Part shown: positions 1-11,851 of the stretch, piece after piece
Position numbering within the stretch: position 1 is the first letter of the stretch
Layout: each line of letters starts with the position of its first letter
Source: Megalobrama amblycephala
Lineage: Eukaryota > Chordata > Actinopteri > Cypriniformes > Xenocyprididae
NCBI RefSeq assembly: GCF_018812025.1
Contig: NC_063054.1
Coordinates: 24,085,142 to 24,149,141, forward strand
Length of the DNA: 64,000 nucleotides
Reading direction: 5' to 3'
Position numbers and translations under genes: made by a program
Notes under the pieces: generated by a model
The model's database searches: none
Told to the model about the DNA's origin: nothing
Seen by the model: only the letters and a program-made list of their open reading frames with translations

Positions 1-86
1 TTGGGCAAACATTTAACCCAACCGCTGGGTTTGTCCATATTTTAACCCAACTTGAGTTGTTTTTAACCCAGCATTTTTTAGAGTGT
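1..86. repeat. Fragment of GGGTTA-rich cyprinid repeat
   Basis: Three blocks of AACCCA/TGGGTT (around 14-30, 43-58 and 65-70) in inverted arrangement, ending before ttagagtgt. The pattern matches one end of the CACTxxAAAAAxTGCTGGGTT-type interspersed element common in cyprinid genomes. The rest of the element is cut by the window start. A related copy lies at about 4766-5010. Confidence 0.6.
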
Positions 87-2737
87 ATAAACATATATGG
101 TAAAATATATTATGTAACACATTTCTTATATTTTATAATGATTTACATTTTAAATGTTACATATTTTCAAGTTAGTTAACAAAAGCACACCTGCATGTAC
201 TAAAGTTTCTGTCAAAGAGACTATCACTGTGCTATAGCATGCACAGCCGTTACTTTTTAAATAAAGTTATTATAGTCTTTATAGTGTTCAGCCAATCATA
301 AACCTAACCACAGGCTCTACTCTTCAGCTCAATGGAAACCCCCCAAAACTCACACATACCAGAAAACCTTTTAAATTCCAAAATAATAGAACTTTAAACA
401 CTAACAGATCTCCCCCTATATCAATATTGAGCAAAACACATGAAATAGCACTTTATTTTAACATTTACTCTCCTTTAACAGTCAGAATTAAAGCATGTTG
501 GGATCTAGAAGTCTGTTGTAAACACTGATTGTAACTCATTCCATGAATGTGTGTATATTTGTGTGTACAATACATTCACATTTATATGGGAACATGTATG
601 TGCAATATATGTACACAAAGGATAAAACTTAATGAATGTAAAGCTATTTTTGTCTTCATTTATAAATATTTTATATGTATCAATATATAGCCATACATGG
701 TCAATGCATATATTGCAGGATATTGAAAAATATAAGCACTAGTTTCCCATAAATGGAAATGTTTTATGTAATATATCACATTATATTTTTCGGTATATTC
801 CCATATATTTTTGTTCCGTAAGGGTCTTCTGTACATTTACATTAACATCTTTTTGTTTTGTGTACATTGGACTACTGTTGTCAGCACAAGCATATTTCAC
901 AAAATAATCTCCATTGTGACTGAACAGTCCAAGTGGGCCTACTTTACACATCCTACACAACAAATTCACCCACTCATTTATTATGGTACAAGTATTCTGA
1001 ATTTCCACCTTCTGCTCACTGCACCTATAACAAGACGGGGGATCACTTATTCGACAGCTACTGTTTTTTTTTTGTTTTTTTTTATATTTTATTTACCTTC
1101 AAAAAAAAAAAATGCGAGAGGCGAGAGGGTCACGTTTTACCCTACTTGTTTATGTGAGGTTTGGGTTATCAGTGCTAGCCTACAAACACAAATAGAAATG
1201 ATCCCTTGTGGACAGGGCCAGCTGGAAACTGCACTTTGACCTTGCTATGAAACCAAGCTAAGCACAAATACACACTGATGCAAATGCAAATGCCGATTTT
1301 AAAACAAACCATTCAGATATCAATCCAATCTAAAAGGTACATTAAACACAGTGGGACTAAAACGTGCTAAATAAAGACAAGTCAAGATTGTGTTCGTACT
1401 TTAGAAACAAGGTAATGACTGAATATAACAGAAAATACAACAGCTAAATCTTTGCTGTAAAATCCTTCTGTTTAAAATTAAGTAAAAATGCCATGGTAAT
1501 GATCATGCAGCTAAACTATGACTATTGTTAAGATGCTTCATCAAGTGCTCACAGCAAAGCCCTATCAAAACCAATGCTTCAGGAGTGTTTCCTGAAGCAA
1601 GGACTCCCACTTCTGTTGAACTTGGGAAATACATCTTGGCCTACTATGGTAAAAGTGTTTCCCAAACTTATCAGAACAACTGCTTATCTTTTACATTGTG
1701 TTGACTGACAAATAAAAAGATTGTTCATGACAAATGTCCATGAACTTCCATTCCATTAAGATTCAAAATCTTGATTCTAAAAATATTTTTAAGATTTTTA
1801 AAATCATAAAAAATTATACTTTTTTTTTTGCAGTTAATGTAAATGCTTCTGTGGTACCAAAAAATTTTTAATGCTCATATAAAGTCTCTAAATATGAGTG
1901 CCTCAAGTATAACAATGATATAAAAATAAGAATGACCAAAATTTGGTTTAAAATGGTTTTAGACGATGTACAGCATGAATGTCATATCAACTACCCAGAT
2001 GTCAAGCACACCATCACCACATCTCAACCCAATGGACAATATAGCCAGAGGCATATCACACACACAAAAAACGTCCCTAAAACTGACAGATCTCAATGCT
2101 ATAAATGTCTTTACAACGCTAAACTCTGTAAACAACAAACCTGCGGTGTTACGACCGCTATTATTTAACCAATCAGAAAACTTGAAAAGCTATCTTGTAC
2201 AGTCATTTTGACCGTTTGGGTTTGTTGGCATGTCTTTGAAGAGGGGTGAAAGTTAACACATTAACAACTAAATACAACTGCTCATTAAAATATAGGTGTG
2301 TAATCAAATATTTAGACACATTTTAATTATAAATAAGAACAATTCTGTTGCTTACCTTCTCTTAGTGAGATGGAAGGTCTGTATCGAAACTGATAGAATT
2401 GGAAGGACAGTTTTCCACTAAAAAGATTACGGCATCATGCATGTAATTATTCCTCCATTTATCCAAGATACTTTACCAAGTGTCTAGACAACGATTTTTT
2501 TTACTGTTAACTGCTATCCCCGCTAGAACGTCCCCACTGGTGTTAAGAACAGTGTTGCCAGATCTCGCGAGACAAATAAGCAACCAGGCCTGTGAAAACA
2601 AGTGGCTGTTCAAACAAAAACTAATTTTTCTGAAATGTCTTACAAAAAAAAAAAAAAAAAAAAAGAGAGAAAAGCTCTTTACAGGTATTTTCTGGATTGT
2701 TATGAAAGCTTTTCTTTAAAACGGAAATCACTTGTAG
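87..2737. other. Intergenic, no gene recognised
   Basis: AT-rich sequence. ORFs at 811-1239, 1932-2211 and 2480-2719 have low-complexity or random-looking translations with no domain. A segment at about 225-440 (ctcttcagctcaatgg, actaacagatct) resembles the arm sequence of the inverted repeat at 2738-4366, so it is probably a decayed copy. The stretch at about 2545-2620 (agtgttgccagatctcgcgag) looks like a transposon end. A poly-A run lies at 2643-2664. Confidence 0.5.
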
Positions 2738-4366
2738 TAAGTCATTAGCTGACAACAGCACATGCATGAGTTAATGTAATTACTGTATCACTGCATCAAC
2801 AACTACACAGTTACTGTCTTTAATTAAAGCAACATGCAGCAGAACATCAGTGTTTCTGGATCATCACTGACTGAAGCATTGGCGCTACTCTTCAGCACAA
2901 TGGTAACCTCACAAAACTCAGATAACAGAAACAGACATTAAACACTCTCTAGACATATCTCTCTAGATCTCAACATCTTCACTTATTACAAACAGTCTGA
3001 CTTTATTTCTTTTATACAAAACTTAATGAGGTGTTGATGTTTTATTAAAAATAATAAAATTTGAAGTCACCGTTATGGAGATAAGCGCTTGCTTTAGTTG
3101 GGCTCCTGACCCTTGACATTTTAACTTTTCTTCTAATTGTTGAAACTGTATGGTTCTAAAGCACAATTGTAACAAAAAAGTTGTGAGGAAAAAAAAAATC
3201 TGATCAAATGGCTTTGGTTGCTCATTGTTGAAGATTGCATAATACGCTGATTCATGATGTGTGTGTGAGTCTGAAAGACACTGCTCAAAACTCTGTATAA
3301 TGAACAAAATAAATCTCAAAAATAAATAAAAATAATGCAAAACTCACAGTTAATACACAGAGTTCAGTCTCCAGAGAAGATCAGTAAACCAGGACACTCT
3401 GATGATTGAATCAACATCTTTTTTTTTTTTTTTTTTTCTTGCAACGTCTGCTGTAACAAACATGTTTTAATAACACTGTTAAAGCAGCCAGAGAAAAACT
3501 AACATTAAAACAGCAAGAATCAAGAGCCCATCTAAAGCAAACACTCACCTCCATAACGGTGACTTCAAACGTTATTATTTTCTATAAAACACACACGCAG
3601 AAGGCGATGTTTTCGTGACCTTGCGCAACTTTGCCTAAAAGTTCTCTAAAAGTGACGAAAATTCTTGAAATTTTACAGAACATTAGGGGCGTTCCTAAAA
3701 CATCCTCTTTTGGTAATGAAAGTGTGGCAGTTCAAGGTTCCTTATATGACTTTAGGGGGGCATTCCAATTTAGTTAATTTTATGGTCACATAAGAACATT
3801 AAAAAGAGGATATTTGAAATTAACTGAACAGAATCAAGAATCAGCGTGACCTCAATAAAGGTGACAATATGCAAAAATCACTCTTTGTGACTTTAACAGA
3901 ATAAATTTTGGTCCAGCAAATGTGCTTTAGAAACACACAGTTTCAACAACTGGAGAAAAATTTAAATTAAAATGTCAAGGGTCAGGAGCCCAACTAAAGC
4001 AAGCGCTTATCTCCATAACGGTGACTTCAAACTTTATTTTTTTCAGTAAAACATCAACACCTCATTAAGAAGTTTTGTATAAAAGAAATAAAGTCAGACT
4101 GTTTGTAATAAGTGAAGATGTTGAGATCTGTTAGTGTTTAATGTTCTGTGTCTGTTATGTGTTATGACATTCACTGTTATGAGTTTTGTGAGGTCACCAT
4201 TGTGCTGGAGAGTAGAGCCTGTGCTTCAGTCAGTGATGAGCCAGAAACATTGATGTTCTGCTGCATGTTGCTTTATTTAAAGGCAGTAACTGTGTAGTTG
4301 CTGATGCAGTGATACAGTAGTTATGTTAATTCATGCATGTACTGTTGTCAGGTAATGATTTGTTTT
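2738..4366. repeat. Large inverted repeat (arms ~415 bp, spacer ~790 bp)
   Basis: The left arm at 2738-3152 reads, in reverse complement, almost as 3944-4366. Shared blocks include the CAACATGCAGCAGAACATCA region, caacatcttcacttattacaaacagtctgac, and ctccataacggtgacttcaaa. Inside the spacer, 3463-3598 repeats part of the right arm in direct orientation, and a further diverged copy lies at 6215-6440. The segment is therefore built from several copies of one ~450-bp unit in both orientations. No ORF is conserved between copies. It is probably the interior of a non-autonomous DNA element whose ends I cannot identify. Confidence 0.7.
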
Positions 4367-4424
4367 GGACAAAAAAAAAAAATCATGTCCTCCTGATCCT
4401 TTGGGGGTGCAAATCAGGCTTAAA

Positions 4425-4765
4425 ATCTTCAAGTGTGTGGTCAGTCTGAAGGAACAAAACCTACCATCTTTGAAATCTCGCAAAAGAACTAAAAAAGACC
4501 GTCACTGAAATCTCATAACGAAACAAAACTGACCATCATTGAAATCTTATAATGGAACAAAGCTGATCGTCATAGAAATCTTGTAAAAGAAAAATGAACG
4601 ACACTGAAAACCAACCAAATCATGTAATAAAACCGAACATCACTAAAATGTCGTAATGGAACAAAACAGACGTCATTGAAATCTCATAATGGAACATAAC
4701 TATCATTTAAATCTGACTGCTGTTGAGATCTCCTAAAGTAACAAAAGTGACCGTAATTGAAATCT
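4425..4765. repeat. Degenerate minisatellite, ~34-bp period
   Basis: About nine or ten imperfect copies of a unit like GAAATCTCATAATGGAACAA followed by AACTGACCGTCATT. Two further units lie at about 5585-5655 beyond an insertion, so the array was apparently split. Units differ by point changes and small indels, which suggests an old array. Confidence 0.7.
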
Positions 4766-5580
4766 CATACACACTAAAAACTCCTGGGTTAAAAAGGGGT
4801 TCTTTCAACCCAGAAAAATGGGTTATTCTTTTTGACCCAAATTCTGGGTTAAATACCTGACCCAAATGTTGGGTTAAAATAACCCAACATTGTAGTTAAT
4901 ATAACCCAACTTCTTTGTCAAAAGAACAACCCCAATATCTGGGTTGAAATAACCCATAAATTAGTAGGTCCCTTTTTAACCAAAGGTCAAAGGTCAAAAA
5001 TAACCTAACTTGGGTTACTATGCCAGTATGTCTTATTTCAGAAAATCAAACTTCAGGCACTTAGACACTTCGAGCACTTTTACATTTTTATTGCATTAAA
5101 TTAAATTAAACTCTATATAAAAAACACACAAACTTGGACCTATTTATTTTAGGTCACACTGTAATAACATTAGACATTAGAAAAAATAGAAAAATAAACA
5201 ACTCATTCTCTCTCAAACATTTGACAACATTCAATAGCTGTATTAAATTTGAGGGACAACATTTTTGATAGTGTCCTCATCTAAGAGTAGAAATGCATCC
5301 TCATCTATGTCTCCGCCTGAAAGAAGACAGAAAACAAGACAACATGAGTATTGTTAATAAGTCGAGACCATTGTGGACCACTCACAAGACACTCTTTGAT
5401 TATCAAGCTAACAAATAATCACTTTTAAGGGAATGACAGTCTATACTGTCCATCTTTTCTTTCATTAACAAGTGTAATAATGACATTAATGCAAAGGTGA
5501 ATATCTGGCCCATTATTATGCATAACAGCTTAAAGACAAGGCACAAGTATCTTTTAACTATAAGGGTTATAGCAAAATGA
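4766..5580. mobile_element. GGGTTA-rich insertion splitting the minisatellite
   Basis: Starts near cacactaaaaactcctgggtt and contains at least eight alternating GGGTTA/TAACCC blocks to about 5010, then AT-rich sequence with no long ORF. The minisatellite resumes at about 5585, which places this as an insertion. It belongs to the same family as the fragment at 1-86. The right boundary is approximate. Confidence 0.5.
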
Positions 5581-5655
5581 AACTGATTGAGATCTCGCAA
5601 CTAAACAAAACTGACCAACACTGAAATCTTATAAAAGAACAAAATTGATCAGATT

Positions 5656-6900
5656 AAAAAAAAACACACACACACACACAAAAAGTATCCTAAACTGACA
5701 CACAAAGACATCAAAAATCAGCACATCAATCTCAACAAAAGTGTCAATCAAAAGTGTCATGCCACAATGCATGCTAGGAACAAAAGCACAAAAATCCCAG
5801 CATGCATCACAGCATGAATAAATTCTGCAGCTGAATTGTCCTATTATTTTCTTTAATTCTAACTATTTTATTTTATTTTTTGCTGTGGTTTTTGTTCTGT
5901 CTTTTAGTAGCTTTTTGTGATGTATAAAGTTGATCTGATTGTCTGGATATTTTGTTGTCACCATTGTTGAGATTTATATGCTGATTACTCATATTTGTGT
6001 CATTGTAGTTTACTGTTTTCTGCTGATGTATCATCTAACTGATTTCTGCAGTAGTGTGATTTCATGATGTAGTAAAACAGGGTTTGGTACTTAAACGTTT
6101 CAATGGCACAACACAATTATTCCATTCAAATGACATCTGTGATTTATAGGCCGTTATGATTATAAAACCATCATCTGATCTCATTTCAGCTTTCTTTGAT
6201 ACTGCAAATGTGTTTAACACACACAATCACAATAGTCATAGAAAACAAGCATACAATAAGAGTTAAGAGCCCAACTAATGGAAACACCAATCACCATTAT
6301 GGTGACTTCAAATGAACCAAACATGAGTGTTAAACGTCTGTTAAGAACTTCTGTAGATGAATGACAGAAATAAAGTAAATCTGGTTAGTAATATGTGAAG
6401 CTGTAATGCTGTTTGTGGAGTTGTTGAATCCTCCTCTGCTGAGATCTGGAGAGTTTTAAAGTCTTCTTTTATCTTCAGTTGATTTAATATAAGGCTCTTG
6501 TGTTTCTGTTTGTCTCTTTTTTCTGTTCTCTTTGCTTCAGTGATTCTGCTTTTTAACAGGCTTGTTAATGCTAAGATGATTCTATAAATAATATATAAAG
6601 ATTTTGAGGCTCAGATAATTCATTTCATTTCTGGAATTAATTTATTTTATTGCTGGTTTATTTCTTTGCTCTTGGCTGACATGTGGCATTGCTATGGTCT
6701 GCTTGTGGCTCAGATCTGGCAAACAGGAGCAGTCCACCCAAGTGCCATCATTCCACGCCACATGTGGCCCAGATCATCATACCACGCGTGACAGACCTGG
6801 GCCAGCACAAAGTTGCTATGCTATAATCCTTATAGCCTATAAAATAATGTTATTTTAAAAAGAACATTTAAATGATGGCTATAAAATAAGAAATAATCAT
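5656..6900. repeat. Composite repeat region, no gene
   Basis: Contains a short (CA)n at 5663-5681, the palindromic pair gcatgctagg/ccagcatgcat at 5768-5808, a third copy of the ~450-bp unit (gagcccaactaatgg ... ggtgacttcaaatg, 6215-6440), and a short duplicated motif of the TGGCCCAGATCTGGC type at 6680-6810. I see no reading frame worth calling. Confidence 0.5.
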
Positions 6901-7332
6901 TTGTAAGCACAGAATACAAAACATTTTCATACAGCAATTATGAACAAGTCCTACAAACAACAACAACTGCTGTTAAAATGCTTTTATTTTGAGAGCTTTC
7001 CCAGTAAAGGTGCAGTTAATTTGTAATGTTAGCCATTTTCATTCCATTTTGGTATTCAAAACAATAGCCACTGCTGTCCTTAAGTAACCTTTAGGTATCA
7101 GATGCTTTAATATTTGCCAGCTGTTAAGATGTCAAAAAACAAAAATATATCTGCTCTGTTTTTTCCTGAGATTCCTGAGATGGAATGCAATAATCAAAAT
7201 ATTGTACAATAAATTAAACAATATAAAAATCCACATCGAACACAAAACAAGTACATACACAAGTATATACTTAACTGAAAAGTTTAAGAGGAAAATGTTA
7301 AATTCTGTGAGAGCTTGTAGCTATAGCATCTA

Positions 7333-8501
7333 TTTATTCATGTATTAATCATTTCACTTGACCAGAAAAATGCTCCAAGAGGTTGACCTGTAATGAAAAT
7401 AAGTGGACCATTCTTTAATTAGAACACACTACAGGAATAGGTGTTGATCTGCAAAGCAGCATGTTAATGATCTAGAAATATAAATGGGTTTAAAACGCAA
7501 TTTACAAACTCATATTCCCACAAAATTTCACATTCATTCATTCATTCATTCATTCTTTTTTTTTTTTGTCCTGTTGTCAAACTTGTTTTCCTATGTGCTG
7601 TCTGAACATTGTTTAGATATAACTAGCTGGGTATTGTTTGATATCCCAGTAGCTTCACAGTATACACTGCTGAGCAATACAGACTGTGACAAAATTGTAT
7701 AGCTGCTTGAAACACCATGTACCAAATGAAACGTAGGAGCCTGATTTTATGCAAATACTGAACACAACAGATCAAAACATCCACATTAAACATTTTAGAT
7801 AAACAGTTTGCTGCATTTGACATCTTGCAGACATTCAAAAGTGTTTGATTCACTGTACAACCCCTTGCATGTACAATATAATAAGAAGCTTTCAAAAAGA
7901 CTTGCACTGAAGTTCTGGCACAGAGTTGCAGCAGGTTTCTAAAACCAGAGGAGGAAGTGAGTGATTAGATGATCAGATCTGACTGGTGTTTTGAGTTGTT
8001 TACTGCGATTACAACTATATCTCGCAGTAATCCTTTTCACTTTGAAGGTTTGGCACTTTGTTGAGATCTTGCCTCTATTACATAGTCTGAATGTGTTTGC
8101 GTGTGAAAGCGTGGGTTGAGTCAGAGTTCACCCAGGTTCCAGGTGACTTCCACAGCATCTCATTTTGCTATACCACAATTAGTTCTTCCCTCCATTTTGA
8201 CAATCCAGCAACATCCCTGTAATTCCAATTGTGTATCATCTCACCAGGAAATGACCACAACCAACTGCTTAATTTCATAAACATGAACAAAATCATTTCG
8301 TCATAATTGTTAGTTCTTTAAATAACTACTCAGACCCTTTTTTGCTCCTCTTGAGAGTGTCTCGAAGGGCCGTCCCGTTAAAAACACGGGGATCACTATT
8401 ACACACCCAATTTTCACCTGGGAATGTTGACTACCTCCTGATTGGACATAGACATCAAGCTTATGAGATATCTGCCATGCCTACACCTCCATGGCTATTA
8501 C
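7333..8501 (-). other. ust: Probable ust 3' UTR
   Basis: No coding match is visible in this stretch, which directly follows the ust stop codon on the minus strand. A minus-strand AATAAA lies at 7333-7338 and an ATTAAA at 7414-7419, so a 3' UTR of about 1.1 kb is possible. Short ORFs at 7484-7907 show no family signature. The stretch includes an (ATTC)n run at 7531-7555. The true end cannot be set without transcript data. Confidence 0.4.
7531..7555 (+). repeat. (ATTC)n microsatellite
   Basis: Six perfect tetranucleotide units followed by a T run. Confidence 0.9.
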
Positions 8502-8806
8502 TCAGGGCTGAACCATCCAGATGTTTGCATCCTCTTGTCCCATGTCCTCCTCTTCTTCCTCTTCCTCCTCCTCTTCCAAAGGCTCATGGGTCCTAAGGGC
8601 AAGCTCACGGAGGAAGTCAGGTTCATGAGCTGAGTTCTGGGAGGCGGACTTGAGGCCGATTTTCTTCTTGGTAAGATGGAACTGGTCACGAATGAAGTTG
8701 TAAAAGTCGTACTCGTACTTCATCCTTTGGTAAAGCACCTGCAGGGCCTCTATAGTCGGCATGTGTTTCTTCACTGTGCCTGTAAGGTTCCCCATCTTCC
8801 AGAATG
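8502..8806 (-). CDS. ust: ust exon 8, C-terminus with poly-Glu tract and stop codon
   Basis: The last coding exon is 305 nt. It begins A-F-W-K-M-G-N-L-T-G-T-V-K-K and contains LYQRMKYEYDFYNFIRDQFH, the conserved C-terminal helix of UST. From about codon 45 the sequence leaves the human pattern. A Glu-rich run (about ten consecutive Glu, then Asp) is encoded by an imperfect GAG/GAA tract at roughly 8540-8575. The protein ends DANIWMVQP with TGA at 8502-8504. Human UST also has an acidic tail, but it ends differently, so the tail is fast-evolving. The acceptor is tttctctgcag. Confidence 0.94.
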
Positions 8807-9062
8807 CTGCAGAGAAATCAGATTTACAAAACTATGAGCCACAAAGAAAGCTACAGTATGCAATTCAAAATTGCTAAAAAATAATGTAGCACATCAGTTT
8901 AAAGATGAGTTTCAGAAGATTTAAATACTGTTTTGAATTTTATCACCTCACCAGGTTTAAAATGCTCTTTCCTTTTTATTTATATTTGCATTAGCATTCA
9001 TTTTTTTACATTTCTGATTTAATTTCTCACATATGCATTTAAAGTAATTGAATAAAACACAC

Positions 9063-9220
9063 CAGGACTCTTGTAGATGGTTAGCACATCACTAAAGTAG
9101 TGAGGTAGGAGTCTCTCCAGCAGGAGCAATACATCCTCCAGCTCTTCCAGAATCCCCACAAGCAGGAAGTTCTCTATAACATTTCGTTTGGCCCTCTCCA
9201 AAGCCCAAACTCCAGGCTCT
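9063..9220 (-). CDS. ust: ust exon 7
   Basis: A 158-nt exon. One base completes Arg, then E-P-G-V-W-A-L-E-R-A-K, then FLLVGILEELEDVLLLLERL, LPHYFSDVLTIYKSP and one leftover base. The run of Leu, Ile and Glu is the conserved helix after the active site in HS2ST/UST enzymes. The acceptor is tgctatag and the donor gtgtgt. The split codon G|CA joins the last exon as Ala. Confidence 0.95.
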
Positions 9221-10133
9221 CTATAGCAGACAAAGAAAAATTACAATTATTTGACATGAAAACATCCAAATATTTCAGTTTGCTTAACTGAAGAGATTCT
9301 TTGTGATGCTCATTCTTCTGCAAAACCCACAAAAGTAACAAAACAGTCTTGGTTTCCATTGACTTCCATTGTATTTTTTTTCTCCATACAACGGAAGTCA
9401 AAGGGAACCGAAACTGTCTGGTTTTCAAAATATCTTGCGGGTGAGTTTAACTGCTGAATAGAAATAAAATCTGTATGATTACAAAACAGCGTATAATCAT
9501 CACATATAGCAATACTCACCCATATGTTTAAAATGAGTTATAAAAATACCAAAGGCGTAGGTTTGATTTTGACTTTGGTGGGGACAGAAGGAGGAGATAA
9601 AAAAACAAAACTTTATTCAGGAACATTAAGGTTTTTAGTCTACATGGACAATTAATCAATTCTGTTATAAATGAAAGGTAATGATGAGATGGAGCAGTTA
9701 AACAGAGATTTAACTTTACCTTTACTCTGTCCATAGTGCAATTGTCAAGAAGTGTTGTTTTTAATTTTGTGGACATTTGAGCTAACATTTTGCTTCATAC
9801 ATTCAGCTCAATAACATTGAGTTAAAGTTAAAGAGTGTAAACTTTATCATTCAACTGAACTGTGTACATAGGCTGTTTCAAACACTTACTCTATCCATGC
9901 ACGTTCTTGAAAGAGCATGGTTTTCTTACATATTTACTATGACTTCTCTGGGAATGTTAATGCAATGACCCATTCAGATGCATCAAAGATTACAACAGTG
10001 GTTACCTATAAATATATTTCATTTTTTTAAATTAAAATTATTGCAAGGGATAATTTAGTTTTGCTGAATATTGGTAGGGGCATGTCCTACGCCCTTCATC
10101 AACGTCAATACCCAAATGATGGGCCATAATTAC
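9221..10133 (-). other. ust intron 6, mostly one MITE-like insertion
   Basis: Intron of 913 bp. At 9551-10096 a probable small DNA transposon is bounded by AAAGGCGTAGG and CCTACGCCCTT, which are near-perfect inverted ends. It has no ORF of note. A similar end (gggcgtagatttgg) appears at 63400. The stretch 9280-9450 has a second repeat remnant with inverted copies of gacttccattgtat and acaacggaagtca. Confidence 0.55.
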
Positions 10134-10231
10134 CTGCACTGAGGGTGTTGTCCACAAAAGTATGGAACAATGTAGAAGAGGCGTGGGTTGGAGCACTCTG
10201 GGTAGTTCTCCATGATGCAAACGTTAATGTC
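10134..10231 (-). CDS. ust: ust exon 6
   Basis: A 98-nt exon that starts in phase 0 and ends two bases into an Arg codon. It reads D-I-N-V-C-I-M-E-N-Y-P-E-C-S-N-P, then RLFYIVPYFCGQHPQC. The clustered Cys residues (C-I, P-E-C, F-C-G-Q-H-P-Q-C) match the Cys positions of vertebrate UST, probably lumenal disulfides. The acceptor is ccattgcag and the donor gtaatt. About 8.6 kb of transposon-rich intron separates it from exon 5. Confidence 0.95.
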
Positions 10232-11816
10232 CTGCAATGGAGAAATGGGCAAATGAGTCAGACAGACAGAACTACAGCCAAAAAGAAATCAGCACATTGA
10301 ACAAAAAATGCTTATAAATCATAGACATGCACATTTTCACAGGACTATATGCTTTATACTGTAGCAGCTCCATAAAAAGTACCACCAATCTGTTGTAGTG
10401 AACACAAGGGGGCACCACTTACACAAACATTAAAACAAGTAGTCTTTTGTGGCGGCACCGACTGTTATCTTTAAATAAACGCATCCAAAATTATCTGGAT
10501 CCAGTGCAACAATGTTTTATCACTTTATTTGATCCAAAAACTATAATTAACTTGGGGAACATTCAATGGGAAGATATGTAAAGGCAATCCACCCACACTC
10601 ATATGCACACTTATTTAAAACACACAACAGGAGAGGCCTATGAAAGCAATGTATTTTAATTCCATTTTTATCTAGCAAAAAGAAACCAGACTACAAGGCC
10701 TGAGAAGACCAGACTAAAGAAGTCCTGAGATAAAAACAAATCAAAACAAAAACATGCCAATTCTCTCTGTCCCTTGTGTATCAAGACTACAATACATGTG
10801 AAGTCCTCTGAGAACAACATGGACAAAAGATTATATGGAAAAACAAGGGAGAAACGAAAGATGTGGAAGACGACAATATGCAATTTCCTCAAAACAACAA
10901 TTGCTATAATGATACTACATTAAATTTGAGAGAACTTATTACATGCTGAAAAGTAGATGGTCAAGATGACATTTCTTGGAAAAGAGGGCAGTTTGTCAAG
11001 TTAACAGCCTCGTCTCTAACCCGCGCACAAGAGAGGTTAAGTAAAGACCACATAGCCACGAGGCTCCAGACTCCACGCACTCCTTCCCTTTCATGAGCCC
11101 CAGGTGGGGGAATCACATGCAAGCCGTGGGTCTAGAAGAGAAGGGCCCTCATGCTGGCAGGTAGAAAAACATACTCGGAGTTATTTCAGCATTAATCTTT
11201 CACAGTAGAATGGCCTTTGCGCATGCCAAGTATGAGTCGACATGTGAACATTATTTCTCTGCCTTTCATTAAGCACTAATTCAGAAAATGAAAAGTCCCC
11301 TAAAAGTGAAAAACATTTGCAATATATCTTGATCAATCTGGAAGATTTTAGAAATTTACTTTGATCATCTCCATATCCTGATTATTAAAAGCATGAATGT
11401 TTTTCAATTATCAGTCACTTTTGTTTCGCCAGTTTTGTTTGACCCCACAAAATGGTGGGTGATTTATATAGTTTTGGAAATTTTTTTGAAAAGGTTTTCA
11501 TTTTGAGAGTTTTTAAATATCAGTCAAATGGCTTATTTTTTATTTTTTTACTGTCCCCCTCCCATTTTTTCCCTAATTTATAAGCTGGCTTTCACTTTCA
11601 GAGTTTTTTAATGAGTCAACTGGCAGTTTTTTTTTACTGTCCCCCTCCCAAATTCTGTACTTCCACTTTCCACAATACCTCACATTCCAAATATTTGAGT
11701 GCTTTCGTTTCTTTTACTCCACTAAATTAAAATGGTGGTCAGATTTTATAATGCAATTTATAAAAATATGCACAGGATACATTTCACTCCTAAATCAAAG
11801 AACTATTATGAACATT

Positions 11817-11851
<35 letters not shown>

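Noticed and set aside
811..1239. 142-codon plus-strand ORF
   Set aside because: Contains poly-Phe and poly-Lys from T and A runs, with no domain.
4766..5010. Regularly spaced GGGTTA/TAACCC blocks as a possible CRISPR or telomere-like array
   Set aside because: Blocks alternate in orientation and spacing is irregular. The pattern matches a common cyprinid interspersed element, and CRISPR is not expected in a fish genome.
8502..8689. Overlapping ORFs in other frames over the last ust exon
   Set aside because: Shadows of the real exon. The ust frame is fixed by splice phase and family match.
10430..10720. Possible LINE-derived fragment (IQNYLDPVQQC frame)
   Set aside because: A short, frame-limited resemblance with no second block to support it.
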